Shown one piece after another: positions 40,401 to 48,098 of a DNA stretch of 64,000 bases; the stretch's first letter is position 1; each line of letters begins with the position of its first letter. Origin of the DNA: an uncultured Eubacteriales bacterium (GTDB taxonomy: Bacteria > Bacillota > Clostridia > Oscillospirales > Oscillospiraceae). The position numbers and the translations under genes were made by a program. The DNA lies in assembly GCA_900319635.1 (NCBI GenBank), contig ONPF01000019.1, positions 1-64,000 on the forward strand, given 5' to 3'. The notes under the pieces are model-generated. The model was not told the DNA's origin, searched no databases, and saw nothing but the letters and a program-made list of their open reading frames with translations.

Positions 40401-41617
40401 ATCGGGATCAGATCCTGCAGCTTCTGGACGCCGTGGACGACCGCTTTGTGACCGAGAGCACCCGCTTCGATCCCGCACAGCGGCCGACGGAAAGGAGCGC
40501 ACACATGAAGTCCAAACGCATTTTGACCTTTGCCCTGGCGGCAGTTCTGCTGTTGGGCCTGGGTGCCGTGGCCTACGCCGCGGGCTGGATCGGGCCCCGT
40601 GCCATTGTCCTGGAGGGGAGAAGCGCCTACACCGCCCAGCGGCAGGAGGACGGCAGCGTCAGCGTCACGGATAACCCCGCGGGCGGCTGGGTCACCCTGT
40701 CCGAGCCCCAGGAGACGCCGGAGGATCTGGATCCGGCCATCCGGGAGAAGCTGGAGGCCAAGGAGGCCGCCTGGGCCGAGTGGGAGACCTATCTTGCGCA
40801 AAACGACTGGTCGGGCAGAGTTCCGGCGGCCTTCGTCTTCCCCGAGGGGGCGGACGCCAGCGCCGTGGAGGAAAACGACGACGGCAGCTTCACCGTGGTC
40901 TTCTACGAAAACGGAAGCGTGATCGAACGGCGCAGCACCACCCGGGAGGAGGTGGACGCCTACAGCGCGGTCATGGACTCCATCATGCTCTACGAGGGCA
41001 AGTACGACTTCAACTACCACTGCTCCAGCCAGGAGGACGAGGCGAAGCTGGAAGAGATCGCCGCGAAGTACGGCCTGCGCCTGCGCAGCGCCGGAAAGAT
41101 TCTGTGGAGCGGAGATACCTGCCGCACCTCGGAGGCCTGGGCAAACGAGGCTCATGGCACCGACACCCACAACGACTTCACCGGTCCCCAGTTTTTGACG
41201 GACGCCCAGCTCACCGACCGCATCGCCCAGGAATGCTGCCACGGGGATTTCTTCTATGAGACGCCCCTGGGCTTCGACAAGTTCTACTACTTCGACGAGG
41301 GCAGCTTCGGGCTGAGCTGGTATGTGGTCTTTACGCCGGAGCGGCAGGTGACCTGCTATGTCTACAACGCCGCTTATGGCACCCTGGTCTCCGGCGATGA
41401 GGTCATCAGCATGACCGACGATCTCAGCGCCTTCTCCGAGCGCAGCCATAGCTGCCCCGACGGCACGGCGATCACCGTCCTGCAGAGCCCGGAGGGGAGC
41501 TACTTCTACGTCTACCTGGCAAACTCCTACCTCTGCGGCCACATCAACGGCAGCCTCTCGGAGAGCGAAGTGGACGCCGTGCTGGATTCCGTCTGCTGGA
41601 GCAGCATCGGGAAGTGA
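40397..41617 (+). CDS. Membrane regulator paired with the sigma factor (putative anti-sigma)
   Basis: A 406-residue single-pass protein. The cytosolic N-terminus MNRDQILQLLDAVDDRFVTES resembles that of clostridial anti-sigma partners. A basic segment MKSKR is followed by one membrane helix (about residues 42-64). The roughly 340-residue extracellular domain is acidic and beta-rich, with several Cys, and is not recognised. It overlaps the sigma gene by 4 bases, so a fixed dose ratio is expected. The second sigma/regulator pair of this plan in the window; compare 25726-27008. Confidence 0.8.
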   Translation: MNRDQILQLLDAVDDRFVTESTRFDPAQRPTERSAHMKSKRILTFALAAVLLLGLGAVAYAAGWIGPRAIVLEGRSAYTAQRQEDGSVSVTDNPAGGWVTLSEPQETPEDLDPAIREKLEAKEAAWAEWETYLAQNDWSGRVPAAFVFPEGADASAVEENDDGSFTVVFYENGSVIERRSTTREEVDAYSAVMDSIMLYEGKYDFNYHCSSQEDEAKLEEIAAKYGLRLRSAGKILWSGDTCRTSEAWANEAHGTDTHNDFTGPQFLTDAQLTDRIAQECCHGDFFYETPLGFDKFYYFDEGSFGLSWYVVFTPERQVTCYVYNAAYGTLVSGDEVISMTDDLSAFSERSHSCPDGTAITVLQSPEGSYFYVYLANSYLCGHINGSLSESEVDAVLDSVCWSSIGK

Positions 41618-41633
41618 TAAGACCGAAGCGGCA

Positions 41634-41851
41634 CCCGCAGGGGCGGCTATCTGCCGCCCGCCGTCTCTCCGTAGGGAGCGATCCCCAGATCGCTCCGCGT
41701 ATAGGGCGGAAGAGCGAACAGCGGAGCCATGAAGGCATGGCTCCCTACGGCGCAGACAGTACGGTTCCACCGTAGGGGCGACCATGGGTCGCCCGCTCTG
41801 TTCCGACGCTGTACCGTGTGGGCGGACGAGCGGTGCTCGTCCCTACGGAAT
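41634..41851. repeat. Array of GTAGGG hairpin modules
   Basis: Successive modules: GGGGCGGCTATCTGCCGCCC, GTAGGGAGCGATCCCCAGATCGCTCC, GGAGCCATGAAGGCATGGCTCC then CTACGG, GTAGGGGCGACC/GGTCGCCC, and GGACGAGCGGTGCTCGTCCCTACGG. Each is a hairpin with different arms but common GTAGGG / CCCTAC edges. No gene. Confidence 0.8.
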
Positions 41852-41870
41852 GGTCTCTGCGACTTTCTAT

Positions 41871-41899
41871 TTGACGAAAGGGCTGGGCGGGGCTATAAT
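41871..41899 (+). promoter_or_regulatory. Promoter of the lipoprotein gene
   Basis: TTGACG (41871-41876), 17-base spacer, TATAAT (41894-41899). Confidence 0.85.
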
Positions 41900-41936
41900 G
41901 GCAATAACTTAGCCTGTGTTGAAACGGAAGATTGCC

Positions 41937-42638
41937 ATGAAACGACTCTTTTGCATCGTCATAGCCCTTGCCCTCTGCCTCTCCCTCTGCGCCTGCGGCA
42001 GCGCGGGCGAGGAGGAGCCCGCCCCGACGGAGGAGGGCCTGGAGCAGACCCTGATCCTGCCCCGGCCGGAGGAGGGAAGCGCCGCCCCCGAAGAGGGGGA
42101 GAGCGCGGTGACGCCGCCTCCCACGCCGGACGCCCGCCCCTGGCACCGGGTGGAGATCACCGCCGATAACTGGAGCCAGTACTTCCAGCTCCGGGAGATC
42201 CCCCTCTATTCCATCACCAGTTCCGGCGTCATCGCCCAGGTCTATCAGACCTACTGCGTGGTGCTGCGGGACGAGTATCTGGATCAGGTGAAGAGCGACG
42301 GGGACTATCAGGTGCAGTTCAGCTTCAGCTTTGACCTCTACTACAACACCCTGGACATCGACACCAAGAACTATCAGTACCGGCATACGGATGATTACGG
42401 CTTCCCCGGCAACCCGATGAAGGAGGCCACGGCCACCAAGTCCGCCGTGTTTGACCGCTACGCCCTGCGCTACAGCGCCTACGGCACGGACTACAGCCGC
42501 TACAGCGGCTACTCCAACGCCTTCTTCGCCGGCTGGGCCAACATCAATGTGGAGTCCAAGGTCTGGTCGGGCTTCTACATCGACCTGAACCAGGTGCGGC
42601 TGGAGAGCGTCTCCGGCTACCTGCAGCTGGCGGACTGA
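41937..42638 (+). CDS. Lipoprotein of unknown function
   Basis: A 233-residue secreted lipoprotein: signal peptide MKRLFCIVIALALCLSLCACGS with lipobox LCAC, a Glu/Pro-rich linker (residues 25-60), then a beta-rich domain with many Tyr (NYQYRHTDDYGF, GTDYSRYSGYSNAFF). ATG 41937 is preferred over a GTG seven codons earlier because it begins a perfect signal peptide and leaves a normal leader after the promoter. Domain not recognised. It is monocistronic and ends at a terminator shared with the convergent cobalamin gene pair. Confidence 0.8.
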   Translation: MKRLFCIVIALALCLSLCACGSAGEEEPAPTEEGLEQTLILPRPEEGSAAPEEGESAVTPPPTPDARPWHRVEITADNWSQYFQLREIPLYSITSSGVIAQVYQTYCVVLRDEYLDQVKSDGDYQVQFSFSFDLYYNTLDIDTKNYQYRHTDDYGFPGNPMKEATATKSAVFDRYALRYSAYGTDYSRYSGYSNAFFAGWANINVESKVWSGFYIDLNQVRLESVSGYLQLAD

Positions 42639-42678
42639 GGGCGGTTTTGAGATTTGAAATTTGAGCTTTGAGAAAAGG

Positions 42679-42710
42679 AAAGCGCAAGGGCGTTCAGCCC
42701 TTGCGCTTTT
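42679..42710. terminator. Terminator overlapping the 3' end of the ECF S-component gene
   Basis: AAAGCGCAAGGGC/GCCCTTGCGCTTT with a GTTCA loop. The loop carries the minus-strand stop codon of the S-component gene, so the stem encodes its last residues (QKRKG). Confidence 0.8.
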
Positions 42711-43224
42711 GGTTTACAAATCGCTCCATGAGCGGGTAGAGGCGGGGGTAGAGCACCAGCGTCAGCACGAAATTGCTGGCGCAGTGGGTGAGATCGAAGG
42801 GGATTCCGGCGATCCACATGGCAAAGTAGCCCTTCCAGCCGCCCATGATGCAAAACCAGGGGATGTACATCAAGGGGCCGAACAGCAGCCCCCAGAAGCC
42901 TGCGATCACCGCCCAGAGCAGGGCGGAGCGGTTTTGGCGGAACAGCATGGCCACCACCACCAGCAGCGGCCAGATGAACACATAGCTGAGCCACCAGGTG
43001 CTGAAGCCGAAGATCAGCCCCTCCAGCAGCACATAGATCCACACCGTGGCCAGCGCCTTCCAGCCGAAAAACACCGTGGTCAGGATGATCAGCACCGCGT
43101 TCAGCTGAACGTTGGGGATGGCGGACAGCGCCGCCTTGACCGCGAAGATCAGCGCCCCCATCAGGGCGAGGGCGGCGATCTCCCAGGCGGAAAACTTACC
43201 AGCCGGTCGTGAGCGTGAACTCAT
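42694..43224 (-). CDS. ECF transporter S component, probably cobalamin/corrinoid specific
   Basis: A 176-residue protein with six predicted membrane helices, of the size and pattern of ECF S components (substrate-binding units that dock on shared EcfAA'T). The N-terminus KFSAWEIAALALMGALIFAVK and the second-helix Gly/Pro pattern are typical. Specificity is inferred from the cobalamin riboswitch upstream and the DUF4430 gene it overlaps by 29 bases. No ecfAA'T is in the window. Confidence 0.83.
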   Translation of the reverse strand: MSSRSRPAGKFSAWEIAALALMGALIFAVKAALSAIPNVQLNAVLIILTTVFFGWKALATVWIYVLLEGLIFGFSTWWLSYVFIWPLLVVVAMLFRQNRSALLWAVIAGFWGLLFGPLMYIPWFCIMGGWKGYFAMWIAGIPFDLTHCASNFVLTLVLYPRLYPLMERFVNQKRKG

Positions 43225-43615
43225 AATGCTCGCCGTCGGCGATCACGGTGTCGTCCACTCCCGTGGCGGTCATCTCGCCGTCCTTGGTCAGGCACCACCA
43301 CTGCTGCTGGGCCTCGTCGGCGGTCTCGCCGTCCACGGTGAGCACATAGAGGCCGTACTCGCTCTCGTTGCCCTCGATCAGCTTTTCCTGCTCCAGAGCT
43401 CCGCGCAGGGTGACCTCGTCCGTGGCGATGGCAAACTCCTTCTCGCTGCCGTCTCCGTGCACCACCACGAGGGTGATGTGGGTCTTTCCGGCATCGGCTG
43501 CCTCAGCGGCGCGCTTCTGCGCCGGGGGACCCCACAGGAAATAAGCGCCTACGGCTGCCGCAACGACCACAAGCAGAAGGACGACGGCAAGAATGGTTTT
43601 GGTTTTTTTGGACAT
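43196..43615 (-). CDS. DUF4430 surface protein (corrinoid-binding-like)
   Basis: A 139-residue membrane-anchored extracellular protein: N-terminal helix (about residues 6-28), then a DUF4430 domain (THITLVVVHGDGSEKEFAIATDEVTLRGALEQEKLI, LYVLTVDGETADEAQQQWWCLTKDGE, EHYEFTLTTGW). The domain is related to the beta-domain of cobalamin carriers such as transcobalamin. ATG 43615 follows AAGGAGAGATGTTTG. First gene after the cobalamin riboswitch, so a role in capturing B12 or precursors for the S component is likely. Confidence 0.85.
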   Translation of the reverse strand: MSKKTKTILAVVLLLVVVAAAVGAYFLWGPPAQKRAAEAADAGKTHITLVVVHGDGSEKEFAIATDEVTLRGALEQEKLIEGNESEYGLYVLTVDGETADEAQQQWWCLTKDGEMTATGVDDTVIADGEHYEFTLTTGW

Positions 43616-43639
43616 CAAACATCTCTCCTTTCTTTGTTC

Positions 43640-43710
43640 GGGGCTTATGCCCCATCGGAAATCGCACAAAGAAAAAGAGAGGGCGGGCATGGCAAAGCCA
43701 GGCCGCGCCA
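43640..43710 (-). promoter_or_regulatory. Probable expression-platform terminator of the cobalamin riboswitch
   Basis: On the minus strand, a GC-rich imperfect hairpin (GGCGCGGCCTGGC with GCCATGCCCGCC) is followed by CTCTCTTTTTC, shortly before the DUF4430 RBS. Confidence 0.6.
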
Positions 43711-43754
43711 TACTTTGACCGGGTTCCGCGGTTCCTTGTACGACACAGCGTTAT

Positions 43755-43925
43755 CAAAAATTCACTGTCCGGGCAGGTTTTCTGACTTCGGGAAAACGGA
43801 TTGCCACGGGCCTTGCGGCCCTCGCAATGACGGTCTTCCGCTTCACAGTGGCGGCCCCGCCAGGGATTTTCACCCAGATTCCCCTGTTGAGTACGGCTGC
43901 GCGTACATCCCGGTCCGATTTGCTT
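43755..43925 (-). ncRNA. Cobalamin riboswitch
   Basis: On the minus strand the core is clear: AGGGGAATCTGGGTGAAAATCC, GGCGGGGCCGCCACTGTGA, AGCGGAAGACCG and, at the 3' side, AGTCAGAAAACCTGCC. In known B12 riboswitches these blocks form the cobalamin pocket and the kissing loop. Its variable arm contains a TTGCGAGG...GTGGCAATCC repeat (43797-43831). It precedes the DUF4430 and ECF S genes, which should be switched off by cobalamin. Confidence 0.93.
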
Positions 43926-43933
43926 GCGGGGAG

Positions 43934-43962
43934 AGTATAGCATGAATAAGCAGCATTTACAA
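43934..43962 (-). promoter_or_regulatory. Promoter of the cobalamin riboswitch transcript
   Basis: Minus strand TTGTAA (43957-43962), 17-base spacer, TATACT (43934-43939). Confidence 0.8.
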
Positions 43963-43973
43963 GCAAAACAGAG

Positions 43974-44012
43974 CCTCCGGCGTTGTATCAAAACACACAA
44001 CGCTGGAGGCTG
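43974..44012 (-). terminator. Terminator of the restriction-modification operon
   Basis: GCCTCC plus GCGTTGT pair with ACAACGC plus GGAGGC across a 10-base loop; on minus it is followed by TCTGTTTTGC. Confidence 0.7.
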
Positions 44013-44066
44013 AATTCTAACTTAACCTTTTCTAGAAAATTCGCAAAATGGAAATACCTTGAAAGT

Positions 44067-44816
44067 TCAATCGTCATAGCCGCTGTTAAATTTGACTAAT
44101 TTATCCCAGTTAATACCCCCATCTGCATCACAAAAGAGAGTGATAAATTGCTTAACAAGGCGATTGCTTGCTTTGTTGTAACTCTCCCTGTACTTTTCAA
44201 GATAAATCTCAGGTTTCTTCCCCATGTATCCTATGATTTTTATGTAAAACTCCCTATCACCAGTTAGTTCTTCCCAAAAGGCTTGACCTGCGAGTTCTCT
44301 GTATATCGTAGGACGGCCTTTCCCTGTTTGACGTTTTTTCCCGTAGCTGTATCCGATGATGGGTTCAAATCGTGCTTTTGCCTGTTGCACCAGTTTTTGC
44401 GCAGCAAGAAAATTCTGCTCCTGCCGCTTCTTGCTGTCGGCATTGAAGACAGACGGGCCGCTTTTCACGGCAATAGCATAGATTGTGTTGCTTTCCTTGT
44501 CCTCAACCATAATATCAACGCCCTCTGCAAGGGCTTTATTTCCGCCACTTGCTGCGATTGCGAGAGGCTCAAAGAAACAATTTCCAAATATTGTTTCCTC
44601 GCTGCTAGAAACAGTGGCAGACAAAACGCTATCTACGATTTCAGCGGCGCTTTCTATGGCTTTTGCCCTATATAGATACGGGTTTTTGCGCTTCATGATA
44701 TCCCCAATGCTTATAGTATCAATTTTAGACAAAAGGGAAGTATAAAACTCCTCTAGTGCATTCCCAATGGCACGTTCAATCTCTTTGGAATCTACACCGT
44801 GTTTGCAAATTGCCAT
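44067..44816 (-). CDS. PmeII-family type II restriction endonuclease
   Basis: A 249-residue protein resembling PmeII-family enzymes. A helical N-terminus (residues 1-60, with KNPYLYRAK) precedes the nuclease core: TIFGNCFFEPLAIAA, EGVDIMVEDKESNTIYAIAVKSGPS (an Asp ... xVK arrangement like the PD-(D/E)xK fold, Lys in AVKSG), then ARFEPIIGYSYGKK and FWEELTGDREFYIKIIGYMG. It is 16 bases downstream of a C5 methyltransferase gene, the expected partner. Both are visibly AT-richer than their surroundings, so the pair was probably acquired. Recognition sequence not deducible. Confidence 0.83.
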   Translation of the reverse strand: MAICKHGVDSKEIERAIGNALEEFYTSLLSKIDTISIGDIMKRKNPYLYRAKAIESAAEIVDSVLSATVSSSEETIFGNCFFEPLAIAASGGNKALAEGVDIMVEDKESNTIYAIAVKSGPSVFNADSKKRQEQNFLAAQKLVQQAKARFEPIIGYSYGKKRQTGKGRPTIYRELAGQAFWEELTGDREFYIKIIGYMGKKPEIYLEKYRESYNKASNRLVKQFITLFCDADGGINWDKLVKFNSGYDD

Positions 44817-44832
44817 CTATATCACCTCAAAA

Positions 44833-45924
44833 TCAATTGATTGTCTTGTGTGCAGAAGTTCCTCTTGTACGCTTTGTAAACACTTCAGCATCCCCGTTAG
44901 CAGTAGCAATAAGCGCCCTTCCCACAGCTTCTGCTAACCCGGTAGGGACAGCGTTTCCAATTTGCTTATATATGTTAGTGATGGTTCCGGCTATTTTCCA
45001 TCCTTCAGGAAATTGCTGAATACGCGCATATTCTCTGACAGATAAAGGCCGATCTTTCGTTGGATGACACATCATTGTTGCTTTTTGAACCGGAGAAGTA
45101 ACAATAGTGGGGGAAGGTTGAGAATAAGATAAACGCCTGTAAAACCCCACTTTTCCACCGCCGCTTTTCCACGCACCTCCCATTGCTATGGGTTGAACCG
45201 CTAATGGCAGATCACGCCAATTTCCTCCCTCTGGTACCATTCGTAAGTAGCGAAGCCGTTCTTCGGAAAAATGCATACATGGCTCTGGGTAGTTTTCTAT
45301 GTCCTTTATCGTTTCACCAAGCGTACGCCATCTCATTTGCGGGAGTTGATGTTTCATGAAGTGCGTTTGAGCGGGAAGGAATATTTCTTCGTTATCGCGG
45401 CTTCCTAAAATGATTAATCTCTCGCGAAACTGCGGAACTCCAAAATTTACAGCATCAAGAACACCGAAAACGGTTTTGTAGCCGATTTTTCTAAATTCTT
45501 CAAGAATAATGTCCAAAACACCGCCGGGTGCGCCGCCTTTATCAACCGCAATACTGGTAAGTCCTTTGACATTTTCAAAAACAAAAAAGCGAGGACGCGT
45601 ATCGTTTACAACACGTATAAATTCCATAAAAAGAGATCCTCGAGGGTCATTAATCCCGAGCCGCTTTCCTGCGGTCGAGAAAGGCTGGCAGGGAGGACCA
45701 CCACAAAGCAAAAAAGCTGCATTCTGTTTTATTCCTGCTCGCTCCAGTATTGTCATCGAATCGATCTGACGGATGTCTCCGTCTATGGCGGGTTTGCCAT
45801 TTCTTAACATTGTTTCATAGCATGATGGATCAAAATCCTGGCAAAGCTTTATATCAATCCCTGCTTTTTCAAGTCCAAGGTCTAAGCCCATTGCGCCAGA
45901 AAAAAGTGAAATAGACTCATACAT
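44833..45924 (-). CDS. DNA (cytosine-5-)-methyltransferase
   Basis: A 363-residue m5C methyltransferase. Motif I LFSGAMGLDLGLEKAG; motif IV GGPPCQPFSTAGKR with the catalytic Cys; motif VI FVFENVKGL; motif VIII FGVPQFRERLI; motif X IYKQIGNAVPTGLAEAVGRAL. A target-recognition domain lies between about 190 and 300. ATG 45924 follows AAGGGGTGTCTATC. The methyltransferase precedes the nuclease, so protection is made first. Direct repeats flank the -10 of its promoter. Confidence 0.93.
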   Translation of the reverse strand: MYESISLFSGAMGLDLGLEKAGIDIKLCQDFDPSCYETMLRNGKPAIDGDIRQIDSMTILERAGIKQNAAFLLCGGPPCQPFSTAGKRLGINDPRGSLFMEFIRVVNDTRPRFFVFENVKGLTSIAVDKGGAPGGVLDIILEEFRKIGYKTVFGVLDAVNFGVPQFRERLIILGSRDNEEIFLPAQTHFMKHQLPQMRWRTLGETIKDIENYPEPCMHFSEERLRYLRMVPEGGNWRDLPLAVQPIAMGGAWKSGGGKVGFYRRLSYSQPSPTIVTSPVQKATMMCHPTKDRPLSVREYARIQQFPEGWKIAGTITNIYKQIGNAVPTGLAEAVGRALIATANGDAEVFTKRTRGTSAHKTIN

Positions 45925-45942
45925 GATAGACACCCCTTGCAG

Positions 45943-45983
45943 ATGAATGAACAGATTATACCATGAATGAACATGCTTGTGTA
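45943..45983 (-). promoter_or_regulatory. RM promoter with two direct-repeat operators
   Basis: Minus strand TACACA (45978-45983), 17-base spacer, TATAAT (45955-45960). TGTTCATTCAT occurs twice, at 45963-45973 and 45943-45953, exactly 20 bp apart, one on each side of the -10. Confidence 0.7.
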
Positions 45984-46214
45984 GTCCCTTTGCAAAAAAA
46001 GCGAGAAATAAAGCCGAAAAATATGGATAACACAAGCTTTTCTTTGTAATAGTCCATCAAATTACACACAATTAGTGTGTTCCGATAGAGCAATATGATT
46101 AGTCCACATGAAAACAATGGTAGCAATCACAATCCATAGACCAAAATGCGATGAGATTTGGGCTATTTTCGGATAGAAAATCGGCGCGACCTGGATAGTC
46201 ACGCCGAGCACATT
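45984..46214. other. AT-rich flank of the RM island
   Basis: No gene seen. Holds a short ACACACAATTAGTGTGT inverted repeat (46055-46075) and an AT-rich stretch that switches to high GC near 46190. No clear attachment site or flanking direct repeat was found by eye. Confidence 0.5.
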
Positions 46215-46919
46215 TCAAAAGCCCTCCTTTGTGAAGGCCTCCCAGCTGCGGTGCATGTAGGTCTCCAGGGCGAGCGCCTCGCCCACAAAGCGGGGATCGG
46301 GCCCGTCGGCCAGAAATTCCTCCAGAAATTCCCGCCGCCCGGTGGTCAGCGCCACACCCAGGCCGGAGAGGCGGGAGGTCTCCCGGATCACCTCATAGCC
46401 CCGGCGCAGATCCTCGGCGCTTGCGAAGTTCAGGAGGTTGGAGTTATTCACCAGCGCCGTCACCGGGAGCCGGGCAAAGCCCTCCAGCTGCTCCTTCAGC
46501 TTCAGGATCTTCTCCGGGGTCTCGGACATGGGGCGGAACACGTTCACAATGTCCCAGACGTCCAGTTCCCCCTCCCAGGCGGCAAAGTCCGGGTGATAGC
46601 GCCCCAGGGACAGGGCGCCGGCGGCGTCCCCGCCCACGTCGAAGATCACCAGATCCCAGCCGTCGGTAAAGGCGGAGGCCACGGCGGCGGACATGCTGCT
46701 GGGGGTCACCCCCTGGCCGGCGAAGGTGGGCGAGACCAGGTTGATCTGCTTTTGGGCCAGCAGGGAGACCTTGTCCGACATGCGGAAGTAGTCGTTGACC
46801 TTGTCCAGGTCGATGACCAGGGTGCGCAGCCCCTCCCCCGCGGCCTTCACCGCCAGGTTGATGGCGATCTCGGTCTTGCCGGAGCCGTAGTTGCCCACCA
46901 GGACGATCATGCGTCTCAT
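46215..46919 (-). CDS. P-loop ATPase, function unknown
   Basis: A 234-residue NTPase with an N-terminal Walker A, VLVGNYGSGKTEIAIN, a strand VIDLDKVNDYFR, and a Walker-B-like LVIFDVGGDAAG. The deviant spacing recalls the SIMIBI/MinD-like or CobQ-type ATPases that use GSGKT with a downstream Asp. Residues 175-234 carry a basic, Arg-rich region. Its ATG overlaps the stop of a DUF896 gene by 4 bases. No partner oxidoreductase or ferredoxin gene is adjacent; role undetermined. Confidence 0.75.
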   Translation of the reverse strand: MRRMIVLVGNYGSGKTEIAINLAVKAAGEGLRTLVIDLDKVNDYFRMSDKVSLLAQKQINLVSPTFAGQGVTPSSMSAAVASAFTDGWDLVIFDVGGDAAGALSLGRYHPDFAAWEGELDVWDIVNVFRPMSETPEKILKLKEQLEGFARLPVTALVNNSNLLNFASAEDLRRGYEVIRETSRLSGLGVALTTGRREFLEEFLADGPDPRFVGEALALETYMHRSWEAFTKEGF

Positions 46920-47128
46920 TTTTTCTCGCCCTTCTTCTGCAGCTTGCGCTTTTTCCCGTCCGGGCCCACCACATAGGTGTTCTCCAGCACCTGGATAGCG
47001 CCCTGACGCCACTCGGCGATGTATTCCTTGCGCAGCATGTCCCGCTCGCCCAGTTCTTCCTCGGTCAGCGCCCGGACCTTGGCCAGCGCGGCCAGCTCGT
47101 TGATGCGATTCAGCTTGCTGTTTTCCAT
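46916..47128 (-). CDS. DUF896 (YnzC-type) small cytosolic protein
   Basis: A 70-residue helical-hairpin protein with the DUF896 pattern: LNRINELAALAKVRALTEEELGERDMLRKEYIAEWR, then a basic C-terminal tail. The B. subtilis relative YnzC is linked to the SOS region, but molecular function is not established. It is coupled to the downstream ATPase gene. Confidence 0.87.
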   Translation of the reverse strand: MENSKLNRINELAALAKVRALTEEELGERDMLRKEYIAEWRQGAIQVLENTYVVGPDGKKRKLQKKGEKK

Positions 47129-47193
47129 TGGTATGTTCTCCTGTACCTAAAAAACTGTCGTCCCCTCGTCCTCTGAAAACTCAAAACTCAAAA

Positions 47194-47781
47194 CTACTCG
47201 ATCGTCCCCAGTTCGTCCAGGGTCAGCTCGAAGGCGGGGATGAAGTGCTCCAGAAAATAGGCCACCTCGGGCAGGCCGCTCTCCTCCAGGATCTGCCGGG
47301 TCTGCTTCTCGGCGGAGAGGAACTCGTCGTTGCCGGCCTTGCGCTCCTCGATGCACTTGATGTAGGCGGAGAGCTTGTCCGCCGCCTTCACCAGATCGTG
47401 AAGCCGCTCCTGGGTCTCGCCGGAGAGCAGCTCCTCATAGGCCGGGCGCAGCGCCGCAGGCAGGGTGTCCAGCAGCTTGTGGCAGGCCAGGGCCTCCACC
47501 TGCTTGTAGGCGTCCCGGATCTCGGGGCTGTGGTACTTGATGGGGGTGGGCAGGTCGCCGGTGAGGATCTCGCTGCTGTCGTGGTAAAGGGCCACGGCGG
47601 CGGCCTCGTTGGGGTCGCAGGGGACGCCGAACACGTCCCGCCGGATGACGCCCAGGGCGTGGGCCAGCACCGCCACCATATGGCTGTGCTCCTGGATGTT
47701 CTCCGGAAGGGAGTTGCGCATCAGGCTCCAGCGGCCGATGTAGCGCATCCGGGAGATGTAGGCAAAAAAGTTCTCACTCAT
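47194..47781 (-). CDS. YfbR-like 5'-deoxynucleotidase (HD domain)
   Basis: A 195-residue HD-domain phosphohydrolase. Motifs: the N-terminal RWSLMRNSLPENIQEHSHMVAVLAHAL (first His pair), ALYHDSSEILTGDLPTPIKY (HD and Glu/Asp of YfbR type), and the later KAADKLSAYIKCIEE with its Asp. YfbR enzymes dephosphorylate dNMPs, keeping nucleotide pools balanced. ATG 47781 follows AAAGGAACGATTCG; the longer upstream frame lacks an RBS. The stop at 47194 is followed by the tract TTTTGAGTTTTGAG. Confidence 0.9.
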   Translation of the reverse strand: MSENFFAYISRMRYIGRWSLMRNSLPENIQEHSHMVAVLAHALGVIRRDVFGVPCDPNEAAAVALYHDSSEILTGDLPTPIKYHSPEIRDAYKQVEALACHKLLDTLPAALRPAYEELLSGETQERLHDLVKAADKLSAYIKCIEERKAGNDEFLSAEKQTRQILEESGLPEVAYFLEHFIPAFELTLDELGTIE

Positions 47782-47849
47782 CGAATCGTTCCTTTCTGTT
47801 TCTGCGGCGATTGTACCACGAAGAGGGCGGGATTGCAATGGAGCTTTCC

Positions 47850-48098
47850 CAATGAAGGAATGAAGGAATGAAGAAATGAAGGAATGAAGACCCCTTCCGA
47901 CCTCGCCGCAAGCGGCTCAGCCACCTCCCCCAAAGGGGGAGGCAAGACGCGGTCTTGCATCCCGCGAGGGGGAGCCCAGGGGCGCGGCCTTGCTTCCCCC
48001 TGAGGGGGAATAGGGGAAATTTCATTCCTTCGCGCAGCGACAGCACAATTTCTTCATTTCTTCATTAGCGAAGCGAGCTTCATTTCTTCATTTCTTCC
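47850..48098. repeat. Inverted-repeat-bounded element E2 (GAAGGAAT/GAAATGA heptamers) with internal hairpins
   Basis: Left arm of GAATGAAG/GAAATGAAG units (47851-47889), internal double-hairpin repeat (CTCCCCCAAAGGGGGAG and TTCCCCCTGAGGGGGAA with intervening stems, 47923-48016), and a right arm of the inverse units (48020-48098) that runs into the last codons of the aspartokinase gene. Confidence 0.75.
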
